A DNA stretch of 64,000 nucleotides from Calcarisporiella thermophila CBS 279.70 (lineage: Eukaryota; Calcarisporiellomycota). The stretch spans positions 1-64,000 of the forward strand of contig NW_027192232.1 of the NCBI RefSeq assembly GCF_041956535.1, in the 5' to 3' direction. The position numbers and the translations under genes are program-made. Position 1 is the stretch's first letter, and each line of letters starts with the position of its first letter. The notes under the pieces are model-generated. The model was not told the origin of the DNA and did no database searches. It saw only the letters and a list, made by a program, of their open reading frames with translations. Shown here in pieces: positions 1-11,606 of the stretch.

Positions 1-895
1 ACAAGAATAACTCAATTAACTTTTTTTGTACCTTATTTCAGTTTTAAAGATGTTTTATAATTTCACAAAAGTTTACAGAGTGTTTTTTTTTTCAAAAATT
101 TAAGCTGTGATATCAATAATATCTATATATGTAATGACACCCTATCCAATCAATCTTTTGCAAAGTTATCATAGCCCCTCAAGGCTAAATTTCTAAACGG
201 CAACCTGACAAACCGGTTTAAGATCAGCGATGCTCAAGTGTGAGGCCATCCGAATATTGAAGATCGCTTCTATGATATTAATATATCTTGTTTCCAGGGA
301 ATGTAAGCTGGGTTCGAAAGCCCTGCGTAAGAAAACTATCATACAGAAATATCTATCCAGCCTTTCAATCCAACCTAATAGAGAGGAGCACATCGGAACA
401 TTTTTATCCCCAGGTCGTCCGATAAAAAAAATTAACTCCTAGTCAAAATCCGGTCCTCCAACTTATTACTTCCTCAATGGCTTGCAAAAAATAGCATTAA
501 ATGTTAATTAATTTTATTAACAGTCAAGATAAGAGTCCTCTGTGACGTTGTGAGCATTTTTTTCTAGCCTAATCTAGACCATTAATTTGGCCAAATCTCA
601 AAAAGAAACTCCACTAGGAGAATATGCGTATACCTAGTCCAAGACGCCCTCGCCAAGACCAGTGGGCCACATTTCTAGTTTATTGTTTGTCACTGACACG
701 GTAAAAGCCAAACTAATAACTTAAGTGTATTTTTTTATTATTTTTAATTTTTTTGTTTGTATCTCAATGTATGAGTATATAAGTTGTTGGTGACAATACA
801 AAATTAAAGAGCGATAATCCTGCAGTATGATTCATTGGAAAACAAAAATGTACAAGAGTCAGATAATTTTCAAGTGAAGGTGAAGCAAAACTAAT
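1..895. other. AT-rich intergenic stretch, no gene seen
   Basis: AT-rich sequence with homopolymer T and A runs. The short open frames at 193-442 overlap on opposite strands and show no recognisable protein, signal peptide or splice context. I see nothing that supports a gene here. Confidence 0.5.
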
Positions 896-1705
896 CTAAG
901 CTGCGGTAGGCGTTTGGGTGGTTGTGGTGGCGGATGATTCAGTACTGGTAGTCGTATCAGTGGTGGTAGTAGTGGTGGCAGTTGAGTCGGTCGTTGTTGT
1001 TGCCTCGGTGATAGAATCAGTTGTGGTACTAGTTGCTTCAGATGTAGCGGCAGTATCAGTGGTAGTGGTTGTGGCCGTGTCTGTGGTGGTTGTCTCAGTG
1101 CTCGCTCCAGTGTCGGTGTCAGTGGCCGTTCCAGTAGCGGCGGATACATCAGGAGGGGCCGGGGCTCCGTTACCGAACTGTTGGCAGATGAGATCCACCT
1201 GTTGCTGTATTGCTCCCACCACCGCCACCTTCATCACGGACACGCCGGCCAGTGCGATGTCCGCACCCTCCGTATTTCCAATATGCTCACGCAATGCACT
1301 GGCTTGGTCGTCATAACCCTGCAGCATTACTTTAGCCTGAGCAATGAGGGCATCGACCTGGGGGTTTGAGCACGGCGCTTTAATGGAATCCGCTCCAACG
1401 GTGGTAGTTGCAAGCGGAGGAGTGGTGGTTGTGGTTGAGGCGAGCGTGCCCGTGGGCTCGGCGGCCGTGACCTCGGTGAATGCGGTGAGGACCGAGGTGG
1501 CAGTATCCGTGGTAGTTGCAGCCGCTGTATCAGTTGCGGTTGTGGTGACCGTGGAGCTTTCTGTAGCAGTTGAAGTAGTAGTCTCATCGGTAGAGGTACT
1601 TGTCTCCGTTGTTGTCGTCGTCGCGTCTTGGCGGCGCAAAAACTGCGGGTTCGCAAGAGCGCTGGTGCTGGTTAAAAGCAGCAGGGCAAGTACAGAGAAT
1701 TTCAT
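896..1705 (-). CDS. Secreted Thr/Ser-rich (mucin-like) protein with a two-cysteine core
   Basis: Uninterrupted 269-aa frame. The start is the only ATG followed by a clear signal peptide (MKFSVLALLLLTSTSALA), then a dibasic site (LRRQ) that could be cut by a Kex2-type protease. Residues about 27-100 and 190-269 are almost entirely Thr with Ser, Ala, Glu and Asp, typical of O-glycosylated linkers. Between them lies a compact, probably helical core of roughly 70 residues opened by one Cys (KAPCSNPQ) and closed by another (DLICQQF), so a disulphide may tie its ends. There is no hydrophobic C-terminal tail, so a GPI anchor is not suggested. It is probably a cell-wall or extracellular protein. I do not recognise the core domain. 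The reverse strand of the repeats also gives long open frames, which are compositional shadows. Confidence 0.75.
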   Translation of the reverse strand: MKFSVLALLLLTSTSALANPQFLRRQDATTTTTETSTSTDETTTSTATESSTVTTTATDTAAATTTDTATSVLTAFTEVTAAEPTGTLASTTTTTPPLATTTVGADSIKAPCSNPQVDALIAQAKVMLQGYDDQASALREHIGNTEGADIALAGVSVMKVAVVGAIQQQVDLICQQFGNGAPAPPDVSAATGTATDTDTGASTETTTTDTATTTTTDTAATSEATSTTTDSITEATTTTDSTATTTTTTDTTTSTESSATTTTQTPTAA

Positions 1706-2942
1706 GCTATGAATTTAATGTAAAGATCAACAAAAGCTTCGGCGAAAATACAGAAGCAGGTGAAAAGAAATACAAAAGAGAAATATATTTGTAATAGAAG
1801 AGAAAACCTGAGTGAAGCTAAAGAATGGGCACGGGTTTAAGTATGGAAGCAAGCCCTTGTGTTTTTTCGATGACGATTTGCCTTGGCAGTTTATTTGGAG
1901 GATATTTTTAGGGTTATGGAACATGCCCTTTAGCCTGGTCTGTAACCTTGCCTTACTTGTCCAATCGATATTCTTTGCAGACATTCTAAAAATTTATGGC
2001 AGGACTTGTTTCAGGTTAGCCCATACGCCCAGGAAATGTATTTGAAATCAACGGAGGATGAGAAATCAAGCAGAACGCTGGGCATTGCCAGCTGCCAGAG
2101 AGGAGGTTACGAAGGGGATTGGGTGGCTGAGGAGGGCACACTCATGAAGTTAGACGGCTTATCTTAGGGGTAAGACGACGGGCGCCCGTTTGGTCATGGG
2201 GGAGCACAGCAATAAGGAGGGGTTAATAAGATGGTTATTTTTCGGTTAGAGACCCAGTATTTTCATATGTTTTCCGAGAGCCGAAGGTGGTCGTTGTACC
2301 CGATGATGGGCAATGAATGCACCATAGAGCGGCTGCATACCCGCCGTCCCTCGTGCAGGTGATGGGATAGGTTCGATAGTCGGGGGATGCATGGGTGAGT
2401 TAAGGAGAGGCCATTACTAGGCCCAGCAGTGATTCGATGTAGAGAGCTGATGCCACGTAGTACTACTGAGTGCCAAAATCTGTGATGTGGCCGTGTGAAA
2501 AAAGCACACCGGATTATGGCAATAGAACTTAAGGTTTGACAGAAAAGGGAATATCCAAGAATTATCCATGGGGCTTGGAATCCGAAGGATTATCAAGTTT
2601 AATCATTTAGAATTATTAATGGGCGATTCTCCTGTGTTCTTGTTCCCTTTATCGGCTCGGTCCTTATCCTTTTCCCTACGTACCTCACACAATGTTGCGA
2701 GCCCTATTGTAACCTAAACACCTTTTCATACCTTTGACCCAAACTGCGCTTTCTATTTCCCTCTATCTCGTTGTTCTCATCTAAGCATTTATTTTCCTTC
2801 TCCTCTTGAATATCCCCCCCAAGTCAGAACGAAGCCCAACTGCATTCTATCTAGCGGTTTTTTATACCTCCACTGATTTGGATCCATATCCACTCCTCGA
2901 TATATCTCCTTAGCATTAGTGACGTGACAGACATTTGCGGTG
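1706..2942. other. Intergenic; divergent upstream regions of the secreted protein and the zinc-cluster gene
   Basis: About 1.2 kb between two divergent starts. It becomes pyrimidine-rich from about 2640 to 2830, as expected for a fungal promoter and 5' leader of the downstream gene. No convincing coding frame or RNA gene seen. Confidence 0.5.
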
Positions 2943-5900
2943 ATGGATGGTGAGCACGAGGGAACCGCGGCTGGTTCCTCGAATTTTCACAGTGATGGTG
3001 CATCCCCTAACGCAGATCATGGAAAGACAAGGCGTCCTCGCTCCACCATGGCATGTAAGTTGGCCTATCCTATTTTTCTTTTTCCTTTTTTGGCTGCGAT
3101 GATGGTCTTTACTGATGTATCTATTCACTTTGTTTTTTAAACTTGCCCTTGTCGTGTGAAAAAAAAGGTATTCGGTGTCGGAAAAAGAAGGTACGCTGAG
3201 AATGTTTGAATCGTAATGTTTGACATTACTGACAGATGCTCCCCCTTCCTCCTACACTTTTAGGTCAAATGCGATTTTGTAAGTACCTGGATCTTATGAA
3301 CCTCTTTTTTCCTTTTGCATCTCTAGAATTTTTCCGTTTTTTTTTTTTTACTATTCTATATCCTGATGGCGCCATTTTTTTATCATTTTCTAGCTCCAAC
3401 CTACTTGCTCTCGCTGCTCTCAGGCAGGCTTGCCTTGTACCTACTCCACACCTCCACGGCGAGTAGATGGTCATGCCTTTGATACCCTTGGGAATCATGT
3501 TGAGCAGCTAAAGGCGCGCATGCAAAAAATGCAGAATGACCTGATGACTATCAAGAATAGCCTTAATAGCATGACCGTACCACCCAACCCGGCTCTCCCG
3601 GATGCGACTGGGAAAGCACCCGACTTGTCCATCTTACGGAGTAATAACGGTGAACAGGGCACACAAGGGGTAACGTGGAAGCTTTCGCTTTCACCCTCGG
3701 GACTTCGAATAGATACCAACATTGCCTCCGTGCAGGATCTATACAAGATCCTCTTGCAGGGTATCAGTCAACTCAGTATCCGGCAGGAAAACCGCACTGG
3801 AGGTTTGCTGGACCCGGATATTCCCACAGAAGGGTTGACGTCGCGTCGCCGAAGGGAGCACACTTCGCAGTCAGGATGGCACCCGCACAGGAGTGCCGTC
3901 GGTGGCGGAGATGAGGGAACGGGAGAGCAGCGCTTGTGGGAGATCACACCCGAACAAGAACAAGAGATATTGCGGGAGCAACAACGCAGCACGGTCGAGC
4001 AAGAACTGCCCAGCGAGGTGCTCGACCGCCTCGTTGAACACTATCTCAGCTGCTTCGTCAGTTTCCAGGTCGTGAACAAGCAAGGGTTTTTGGAGCAGTA
4101 TCGCAATCGATCAGAGCAGCCGATTGATCCTTTGCTGCTCAACTCAATCTATGCCTGGACGGCCAAGCACCTTGCCCTCCACCACCACTTCGACGACAGT
4201 AAGGACCCCAACATCATCGGCGAATACTACTTTAAGCAGTCGCGGCAGCTCCTGAAAAAGCGGTTCGATGTCTCCAACCCCGACACGATCCAGGCCTTAA
4301 TCAACATGTTCCTGTACCAAATCACCAGTTCGAAGCCGACCCAAGCCTACCTGTATATTGGGCTGGCGGCACGGATGGCCCAGGACCTCAAGCTTCATCG
4401 AAAGGAGACCGGAACGGCCCAGGACGCATACACCAGCGAGCGCTTGAAGCGCCTCTGGTGGACCGCGTTCTGGCTCGACTCCCATGCCGTCCTCGAGGCG
4501 AGTCGGTCCACCATGATCGATGATCGCGACTGCGACGTGGATTACCCGGCCCCTCTCGCCGATGATGACCCGGACACCGTCGACAAGATCGAATTCGGCA
4601 AGCACATGATCAAATTGATCAGCGTGCGGCGCGATGTCGCCAAGCAGCTCCTGTCGGACCAGTCAGGGCAGTCGCTGCTCTCCGCCATATCCATGCTGGA
4701 AAACGCGCTCACCAGTTGGTTTAATGGGCTTCCGTCCAGCCTTCAAATCCAGCTCGACGACCCGCCCTACGTCCCCTCCGACACGACGCGCTTCCACGAG
4801 ACCTCCAAGCTGCTCTTGAACATCGCCTATAATGGCAGCTGGATTTACCTGCATAAGCTATTCCTCCCCAAATCCCAGGAGACCTCCACTCCGATCGCGC
4901 TGCTCTCCCTCAACATCTGCACCAAGTCCGCCAACCAGATCACGGACCTTGTGCAGACCATGGCCGACAAAGTGGGGTGGTGTCAGATGTACATTGTGCT
5001 TGACTCGATTGCGCTTGCCGCAAAGATCCACCAGCAGGCGATCGTCCTGCGCACGGAGCCCGCCATCACCTTCAACGCTAAGCGGAATCTGGTGCGAATC
5101 TTGCACATGTTGCGCGACTCGACCTTCATCGTACTGCCTCTGATCGACCAGCTGGTGGCTGGCATCGAATCTTTTCTCGAGCTGCACCAGATCACCGACG
5201 ACCTCCGAGAATTGGAGAAGGAGCGTGTCGATGAACCGTTGGAGGAGCAGGAGGGGCGTGCAGAGTTCTCGCTGCCTCCAACCGGGGGCGGGAATGGCGC
5301 CGAGTCCGGTGGGGTGGTAGTTGACGGAGGGATGCCTTTCTTTGGCATGGGCATGATGGCGACCAACCCCATGTCTTCCTCCACCTCAACGGGCACCTTC
5401 TCTGGCACTGGCCTTGGCGGGAACAGGGCACTTGACGTGCCACAGACTGATGAATACCTCACCAATGCCACGATTGGTAATATCATGCCGATATCCGTAT
5501 ATCCGGGCCATTCACCCGGATACGGTTCCTCTCCGGGAGGAGCCTCTCACACGTTCACTTCGCCGTCGGTGGTCACCCCGGGCACCGTGCAGAGTACACC
5601 GCTCCACATCCATAATCTCGAACCTCAACCCCTCACGCATCCTGTCGGGATGCAGGAAGAGTTTGACAACCTACAGCAACCTCCCCAGGTCACCGCCCCC
5701 TACCCCAACTTGCCCGGCGATCCTCTCACCGACGAAGACAGGGGACTGTTCGCCGGTCTGGACTCGGGGCAGATCCAGCGCACATCCGAGGATATCGATG
5801 CCTTCCTGCAGTCCATCGGAGACGAGTTGATTGGGAGTTCCGGAGAGCAGTACAGCTCCACAGGGGTGCCGAGTGGATTCCCGTCCGACTTTTACAGTGA

Positions 5901-6657
5901 CACCTTTGCCGCGCTCAGTCGAGTGGCCATGGATCCCCAGTTTCACCCCAGCGAGGTTCCCAATTCGTCCTCCTCCTTGGGAGGAATGTCCTCCATGGCC
6001 ATGCTCAACCCGGCTCAGAGCGCGACCGCCCCTGTTCTGAATCACGGTTTACACGGGCTCTCTGGGGTGCCCGACATAGGAATGGGCCCAGCCGGCCATC
6101 CCATGAGCCACCCCCCCACCATGGGCAACATTGGCGCGCACCTGGGTGGCATGTCATCCGCTCACCCGGGACTCATGTCTGCTGGCGGCGTGCCCTCCCA
6201 GAGCCACATGCCGCCCAATAACTTGGGTCGTCAGCCGGTAATGTCTTCGGCCGGTGCACCCGGAGGCTTTAACCCCTTCCCCAGCTACCTGTCCGCTCAG
6301 TCTCAGCCGCCCCAAGGCCAATTTCGGCAAGGGCTTTTCGCGGCCTCCATGCACCCCTCGGCGGCTTCCATCCCCCCTCATGCTCATCCCCATCTCCATC
6401 CATCAATGCCCACGCGCCGTCCCCCTGGACCCATGCAAGGGATGATGCCCGCCTCTTCAAGCGAAGGGGCCATGCCGGCCAACGCAATGGGGGAGTATAA
6501 TTTAAACATGTTTATGGGGTCGGACATGTATGGCTCCGGAGTGGGCATGCCAGAGAATTCGGGGGGCGAGTATATGGGTGGCAACATGAACGAGATGGCG
6601 ACGATGTTGCCGACGTCGAGCGCGGGCACGTCGCGGAAAAGAGCAAGAGGAGCATAG
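2943..6657 (+). CDS. Zn(II)2Cys6 transcription factor, 1137 aa, zinc cluster split over four exons
   Basis: Model: exons 2943-3054, 3168-3190, 3264-3278, 3394-6657; all junctions are GT..AG and phase-consistent. Splicing rebuilds a textbook cluster, CIRCRKKKVKCDF followed by LQPTCSRC and QAGLPC (spacing 2-6-6-2-6). A Leu/Met coiled linker follows (residues about 70-95), then the motif GLRIDTNIASVQDLYKILL. A fungal-type middle homology region spans about residues 250-620 (VLDRLVEHYL, then SLNICTKSAN). From about residue 670 to the end it is Gly/Pro/Met/Ser-rich and probably an activation region, ending in a basic SRKRARGA. The family binds DNA in the nucleus and usually controls catabolic or developmental genes; the target cannot be read from sequence. 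The linker and SLNICTKSAN motifs are shared with the gene at 27373-30367, so the two look like ancient paralogues. The 23- and 15-nt internal exons are unusual. Confidence 0.88.
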
Positions 6658-7219
6658 TAGATGGCCGGGGTGGTGCTATCTTTTCTATCTGTTGTAGGGA
6701 GCTTCTATATCTTTGTTGTTTTTACCCTATTTAATGGATTCCGTGTATTTCTCCCTTACTTTTTGTGTTTTTATTATTACATATATTTATATCCTCATTA
6801 AGAATGGCTCTATTATGTTTCGGAGGTCTTATTGCTACCTATTTCTCGTCCATCCTTCGCTTCTCTCCGCTTTTCTTCGACTCATTCACTTCCCTCCCTT
6901 CCCTCCTTTTCCCTCTCTTATTTTATTCTTTATCTTTCCTGTTTACCCCCCATTTGTTAAATTAATCTGTTGGATGTAAGGATTTTTCTTTTTGAAAGTA
7001 AATTCCCATACAAGATACTCGTCTTATCTCGTTGGATTCCCCTCTCCCTCTTTCCGTTTCTCTCTTCCGCTTTTTTATTCATGCTTTTCCTAAACGTTAG
7101 CCTTTTTGCTATTTCAATTGGTTATTATTTTTTTTTTCTATTACTTTTTGGAAACTTGGTTTTTCTTCTTTATTATAAAGCACACTATACAAGAAAATGC
7201 ACGCTACACGCTGATATAT
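6658..7219. other. 3' intergenic between convergent genes
   Basis: T-rich sequence that should hold the 3' UTRs and poly(A) signals of the convergent zinc-cluster and HEM4 genes. Pyrimidine runs create open frames but no recognisable protein. Confidence 0.5.
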
Positions 7220-8076
7220 TTACAAGCAAGGGGAGTTGTCTTTTTCAAAGGCAACCATCACCTTGACGACCTCCTCAGCCTCGGGCTTCGAGGCAATGGC
7301 GCATCGTCGATTTGCCAAGGCCGGGTGGGCAGCCGTAGTTGGACCGATGGTTGCTATTTTGCAGCGCTGCCACCACTCGGGACCGAAGTGGTCTTTGAGG
7401 GACGCAAGAGAATAGTCGACACCGGAGGGAGAGAAGAAGAGAAGCCAATCGGGGGGGCTGAACGCCCCTAGATTTAAAGGCGCCGGACGCGTTTCATATA
7501 CACACAGCTCCTCGAGATGGAGGCCAGCGTCTCTTAGGCGGGTGGGCAATACATCACGCCGCTTATCTCCACAGAGAAAGAGCAGCAATGTTGGTGATGA
7601 GCGGGAGGTGCGCGAGACGGAAAAGTAGGAGATAATGTGGGAGGAGAGTTGCTCTGCGTTCCCGGCATGGGAACTTTGAGCGGGCCAAGAGAGCAGCTTC
7701 TGCGATGCGGCAGCCGTGCTTGGACCGACTGCGAAGAGGGGGAGGGAACGCCATGCATTCTTGAGATCCTCGTCTAACATGTTTTCAGGAAAAATAAAAG
7801 AGTTAGCAATATGATCAAAGGCTTGGCCCCCAGCCTTGGAAACTAACCCATTGCATTCCATACTTCCTTGAGTGCATCCACGCCCCTCTGGCTCGTTATC
7901 ACTACACCGCCCAGTCCCCATTCCTCCGGCCGCTGATGGAATTTTTGCCGGATCGGACCGTGATAAAACACGGTTTGCATTACGGGCGCAAAATGGGGAT
8001 CGTAGCCATATTGCGTGAGAAAATGCGCATAGGGATCATTGGGACGGGGATCGCGGAGGAGAAGGGCTGTGGGCAT
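7220..8076 (-). CDS. HEM4: Uroporphyrinogen-III synthase
   Basis: Exons 8076-7848 and 7773-7220 (74-nt intron, GTTAGT..TTAG), giving 260 aa, close to the usual 260-290 aa. It cyclises hydroxymethylbilane to uroporphyrinogen III, the fourth common step of heme synthesis, in the cytosol. Visible family features: the N-terminal beta-strand MPTALLLRDP; VVITSQRGVDAL, matching the conserved (T)S..G(V)..A(L) stretch; LFAVGPSTAA in the hinge region; LLFLCGDKRRDVLP (the G(D) nucleation motif); YETRPAP; LLFFSPSGVDYSL; and IATIGPTTAA near the end. The two-lobed fold of HEM4 proteins is low in identity but these motifs occur in order. Convergent with the zinc-cluster gene and divergent from the RGS gene. 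Confidence 0.88.
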
Positions 8077-9158
8077 TCTGGAAAGCTACCTGTAATGCCA
8101 ACGGAGCTGTTGAGAACTCGGAGGGGGGGGGGGGGGAAACGAAGGCAACAAAAAGAAGCACAAGCTGTGCACGGCTGAGGATTGCGACTGTGCTCAGAAG
8201 AGGTTTCAGACACCATTCAGAATGTACCCAATCTCCTCGGGACAGTAAATCGACGCAGGGCTGCACGAAAAGTGCAAAACGGGGAGATGCGCGTATAGAT
8301 CGCCTTGATAAATGGGGTCGGCAAGAGCTTTATCGGTGGTTTGGTCAGATGGGGAGGGGGGCGGGGAGAACCTGCCTACTTCCGAAGCTTCATCTCCTCC
8401 CCCTCCGCTGTGGGTCGGCCGGCTTTATTTATTTGTTTCGAGGCATTGCACCTAAGCGAACCGGTTGCGAGGGGGGAGCGGAAAACGAGGGGGTGCGGGG
8501 CCGCAGTCCGTGGGAGGGAAAATCGGATTTTGGCTGAGAGGACACGCGGGAGGGCTAGGAAGGGGGGATTCAGATGAGGAAGTAATTGGAAAAGAAAAAA
8601 AAACAGAAATGAAATGCGCTTGCTGCATCCGAGGTTTATGGTACAGATTTGAATAGGAGCTGAAAATGGTATATGAATAAATTGACATTCTTGTGTTCCC
8701 TATGGAGAGTTTGACCGCGGAGGGGTCTATTCGCGATCAACTGCCCATGGCTATTCCCTTCTACAAGAGCAGGTTTTTTTTTAAGTCGGGCTGCACGCTA
8801 GTAGCTGGGAACAGGAAAGCGTGTTGACCCGTTTTGAGATGCCCGTCGCCATTTATGTAGGGAGGATCGGAAAGTGTACAGAACATATATATCGTCGATG
8901 CTTCCCAGCTCTTTCACAGACTTGAGTTGCTTTGTTTTATTTTTCTCTGCTTTTTCTCAATTGCTGCCCTTTCGAGTTCTCATTCCACCCTCCTTCTCTC
9001 TCTATCTCTCTCTCTTTCTCTTTTGTTGGCCTTCCTCTCTTTTTAGGCCCCCTCCTCTCCCCCTTTTTTCTCAAACCACCATTTGAACACACCCTTTTTT
9101 GTGAGGATTTCTTCCAAGTGTTTGGCTTGCTGAGAATTGGCTTGAGCATTAGTTATTA
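8077..9158. other. Divergent promoter region, HEM4 / RGS gene
   Basis: About 1.1 kb between divergent starts. It contains a run of about 14 G at 8120-8135 and purine-rich tracts around 8340-8600, then a long CT-rich block (8940-9090) just upstream of the RGS start, typical of a 5' leader. No gene supported. Confidence 0.5.
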
Positions 9159-10949
9159 ATGACTACATCCACGTTGCATTCGCATAATAGCACTATGATG
9201 AAGACCACTAAATCGGGTCGCCCGTTTGTGAAGGTGAGTCTTACGATGACTAACGGCTGCTTGCTGATGGCCTTGGCTCGCAAGGCTCGGATATTCAGGA
9301 TTTAAGCGTTTATATTGGCTGTAGCCTGCTGAACAAGGTATACTGACGCTCTCCTGTTTGCCTAGGATATCCACGATCTCTTTGCCGCGCTTGTGGTCTC
9401 TCTGCCTCTGGAGACCAACCGACGGAACTTTCGCAGCTATCCGAATACATTCACGGCCGAACAGGCCATCACAAACCTCAACTCGCTGCGATTTTCGCAA
9501 ACAAACCGTGCCCCCGACCCTAAGGATCCCACAAGGATCGTGACGACCACCGTTACCACCACCTTCAGCATGACCAAGGATATGGCACGCAGTCTTTGTC
9601 AGCATTTTCTCGACGCTCACTTGATGGAGAGCGCAGTCGATAAAAGTAACCGAAACTTTAAGGATAAGGGCATCTATGGAATCACGCCCACCGGCGCCAG
9701 CATTCTGGAGCGCTTCATCAATAATAACAATCTGGCCGCGGCCCACCTCCAGGCCCTGTTCGGGCAGATTGCGGCGATAAAGGTGCTTGTGCTGGAGCGC
9801 AAACCGGACGACGATACCCTCCTCCTGACCCCGGATACCGTGCGCACGATCTTCAAGCGATTCGCTGGCCCCGCCCCCAACTCCAGCTCGAGCGAGAATG
9901 GCCTGGGGGGTGGGGACGAGCTGGGCTCGGACAGTTCGTCGGTGATGTCGACCGAGGTCAACCGGAACCTTGGGATCGAGGTGCGGGACCGCACGCTGTT
10001 CTACACGGTCTATCCCAACACGTTCCACGGGCAGGCTGCGCTGGATTGGCTGTGCGAGTTCACCACCGTCATCTCGCGCACAGAAGCGGCCACCATTGCC
10101 AGCGAATTCATCCGTCTCTCGCTGGTGTCGCAGATAGTGGAGAAGGGAGAGCGCGAGGACAAGGCCGCGGGAATCGTGGACTCGAAGTCGACCCTGTACC
10201 AGTTGACCGACGAGGGCCAGAAAATAGCAGGCTGGCTGAACGAGGAGCTCCCCAACGGGAAGAACGGGGACGAAGTGGATCTGAAGGAGATGCTGTCGTA
10301 TCCGGCAAGCGCTGCCACAAAGAAGTCCGGCGCCCGCCTCAGCCGCACCGACTCGTCGCGCCTCCAGAAGTCTCGCCTGATCGACTTCAACCTCGATGCC
10401 AAGGAGTCCAACGCGGCCCGCCTGCAGCAGATCCTCAAGGACGCCAAGCTCTTGCCCCTGTTCCGCGAATTTTTGCAGTCGAACTTCTGCGAGGAGAACC
10501 TGGCCTTCCTGCTGGAGTGCCAAGAGTTTAAGCGCAAAATGGCGGCCGTCCGGTCCAGTGGCGGAGGCCCGGAGCAGAAGAAGGAGGCCGCGAGCTTGGC
10601 GGTCAAGATCTTCGTCACCTACCTCGCCCCCTCGTCCCCTTCCGAGGTCAACATTGACCACTCGCTGCGGCAGGAGATGGTGCAGTTTTTCACGGCCGCG
10701 GGCATCGTCTCCCTCACCACCACCTCCGCCCCCCCCACCTCGACCTCGGCCACCCACCAGAACAATCTTGCCACCGCCACCACGACCACCACCACGACCA
10801 CCGTCACCACCACGGTGACCATCAGCGAGTACAGCAGTATCACCAGCGGAATGCTGGAGAACATCACCCAGATGTACGACAACGCCCGCGATCACATCTT
10901 CCGTCTCATGAGCACCGACTCCGTGCCCAAGTTCATGCACCCGAAATAA
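9159..10949 (+). CDS. flbA: DEP-DEP-RGS regulator of heterotrimeric G-protein signalling (FlbA/Sst2 type)
   Basis: Exons 9159-9233 and 9366-10949; 552 aa. The first exon encodes 25 residues ending GRPFVK, and splicing joins it to DIHDLFAALVVSLPLE, the conserved opening of FlbA/Sst2 proteins. DEP domain 1 covers about residues 27-140 (PDPKDPTRIVTTTVTTTFSM, NFKDKGIYGITPTG). DEP domain 2 lies at about 225-310 (TLFYTVYPNTFHGQAALDWL). The RGS domain starts at about residue 360 (LLPLFREFL, ENLAFLLECQEFK) and ends near the C-terminus (ITQMYDNARDHIFRLM). These proteins accelerate GTP hydrolysis on G-alpha, desensitising pheromone or growth signalling at the plasma membrane. Oddity: a Thr/Pro/Ala-rich insertion of about 45 residues sits inside the RGS domain. 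A long frame on the opposite strand is a GC shadow. Confidence 0.93.
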
Positions 10950-11606
10950 GCCCTCGCTCCTCCTCGCCAGCCTCTCCTCCCTCACCTTCAAAAAAGTCAT
11001 GAGAAAAACAAAATGTTTACAATACTCTAACCTATCCTATAGAGTAGGAATATTTGTAAAAGCATAGGATTTTTTTATTGTTTTTTTTTTTTTATCTTTA
11101 CCCTTTCATAGAGAACGTTTAACTATTTTTCTTCGACAACGATTCCACGGTCTTTTTTATTTTTATATTTTTTTTTTTATTATATTATTATATTATTTCT
11201 ATTATTTCTATTATTTTATTATTTTTATTTCATTATTATAAAATGAAAGTTTGGCCTCTTCTTTTTTACCTTCTTTCCTAATGCTCTTTACACACTTCTT
11301 CTCACCATTAAAATTAATAGTTCATTCCAGCACGAAGGAGAGGAGTGAGAAGACCACGAAAAAAAAATTAGCAATACAAAGGGAAGACACATTCTTTGAA
11401 AAAGTACTGGAACCTCAAATGTTCAAAAAAAAAAATAATGATTAGAATGAAGAGTGTGAAGCAACGAAGGTAAAGAGGACCTTAGGGGGGCAAGGCAGAG
11501 TGCATTCAATGGTTTGGCATGGATGATAAATATTGCGTGGCAGTCTATTTAACAAGAGGAGGGTGGGAGGGGGGGTTGAGTGTGCACCGGCCTGCAGCTC
11601 GCCTCG
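10950..11606. other. 3' intergenic with TTA/TTTTA low-complexity tract
   Basis: Region between convergent RGS and F-box genes. Positions about 11140-11240 are a degenerate (TTA)n / (TATTAT)n simple repeat. No gene seen. Confidence 0.55.

Noticed and set aside
9156-11000. 614-codon minus-strand open frame opposite the RGS gene
   Set aside because: GC-rich antisense shadow: composition dominated by Gly/Arg/Val/Leu runs, no domain, and the plus strand encodes a clear FlbA-type protein over the same bases.
11140-11240. TTA-rich stretch as a mobile element end or origin
   Set aside because: Simple degenerate microsatellite without terminal repeats or coding sequence.
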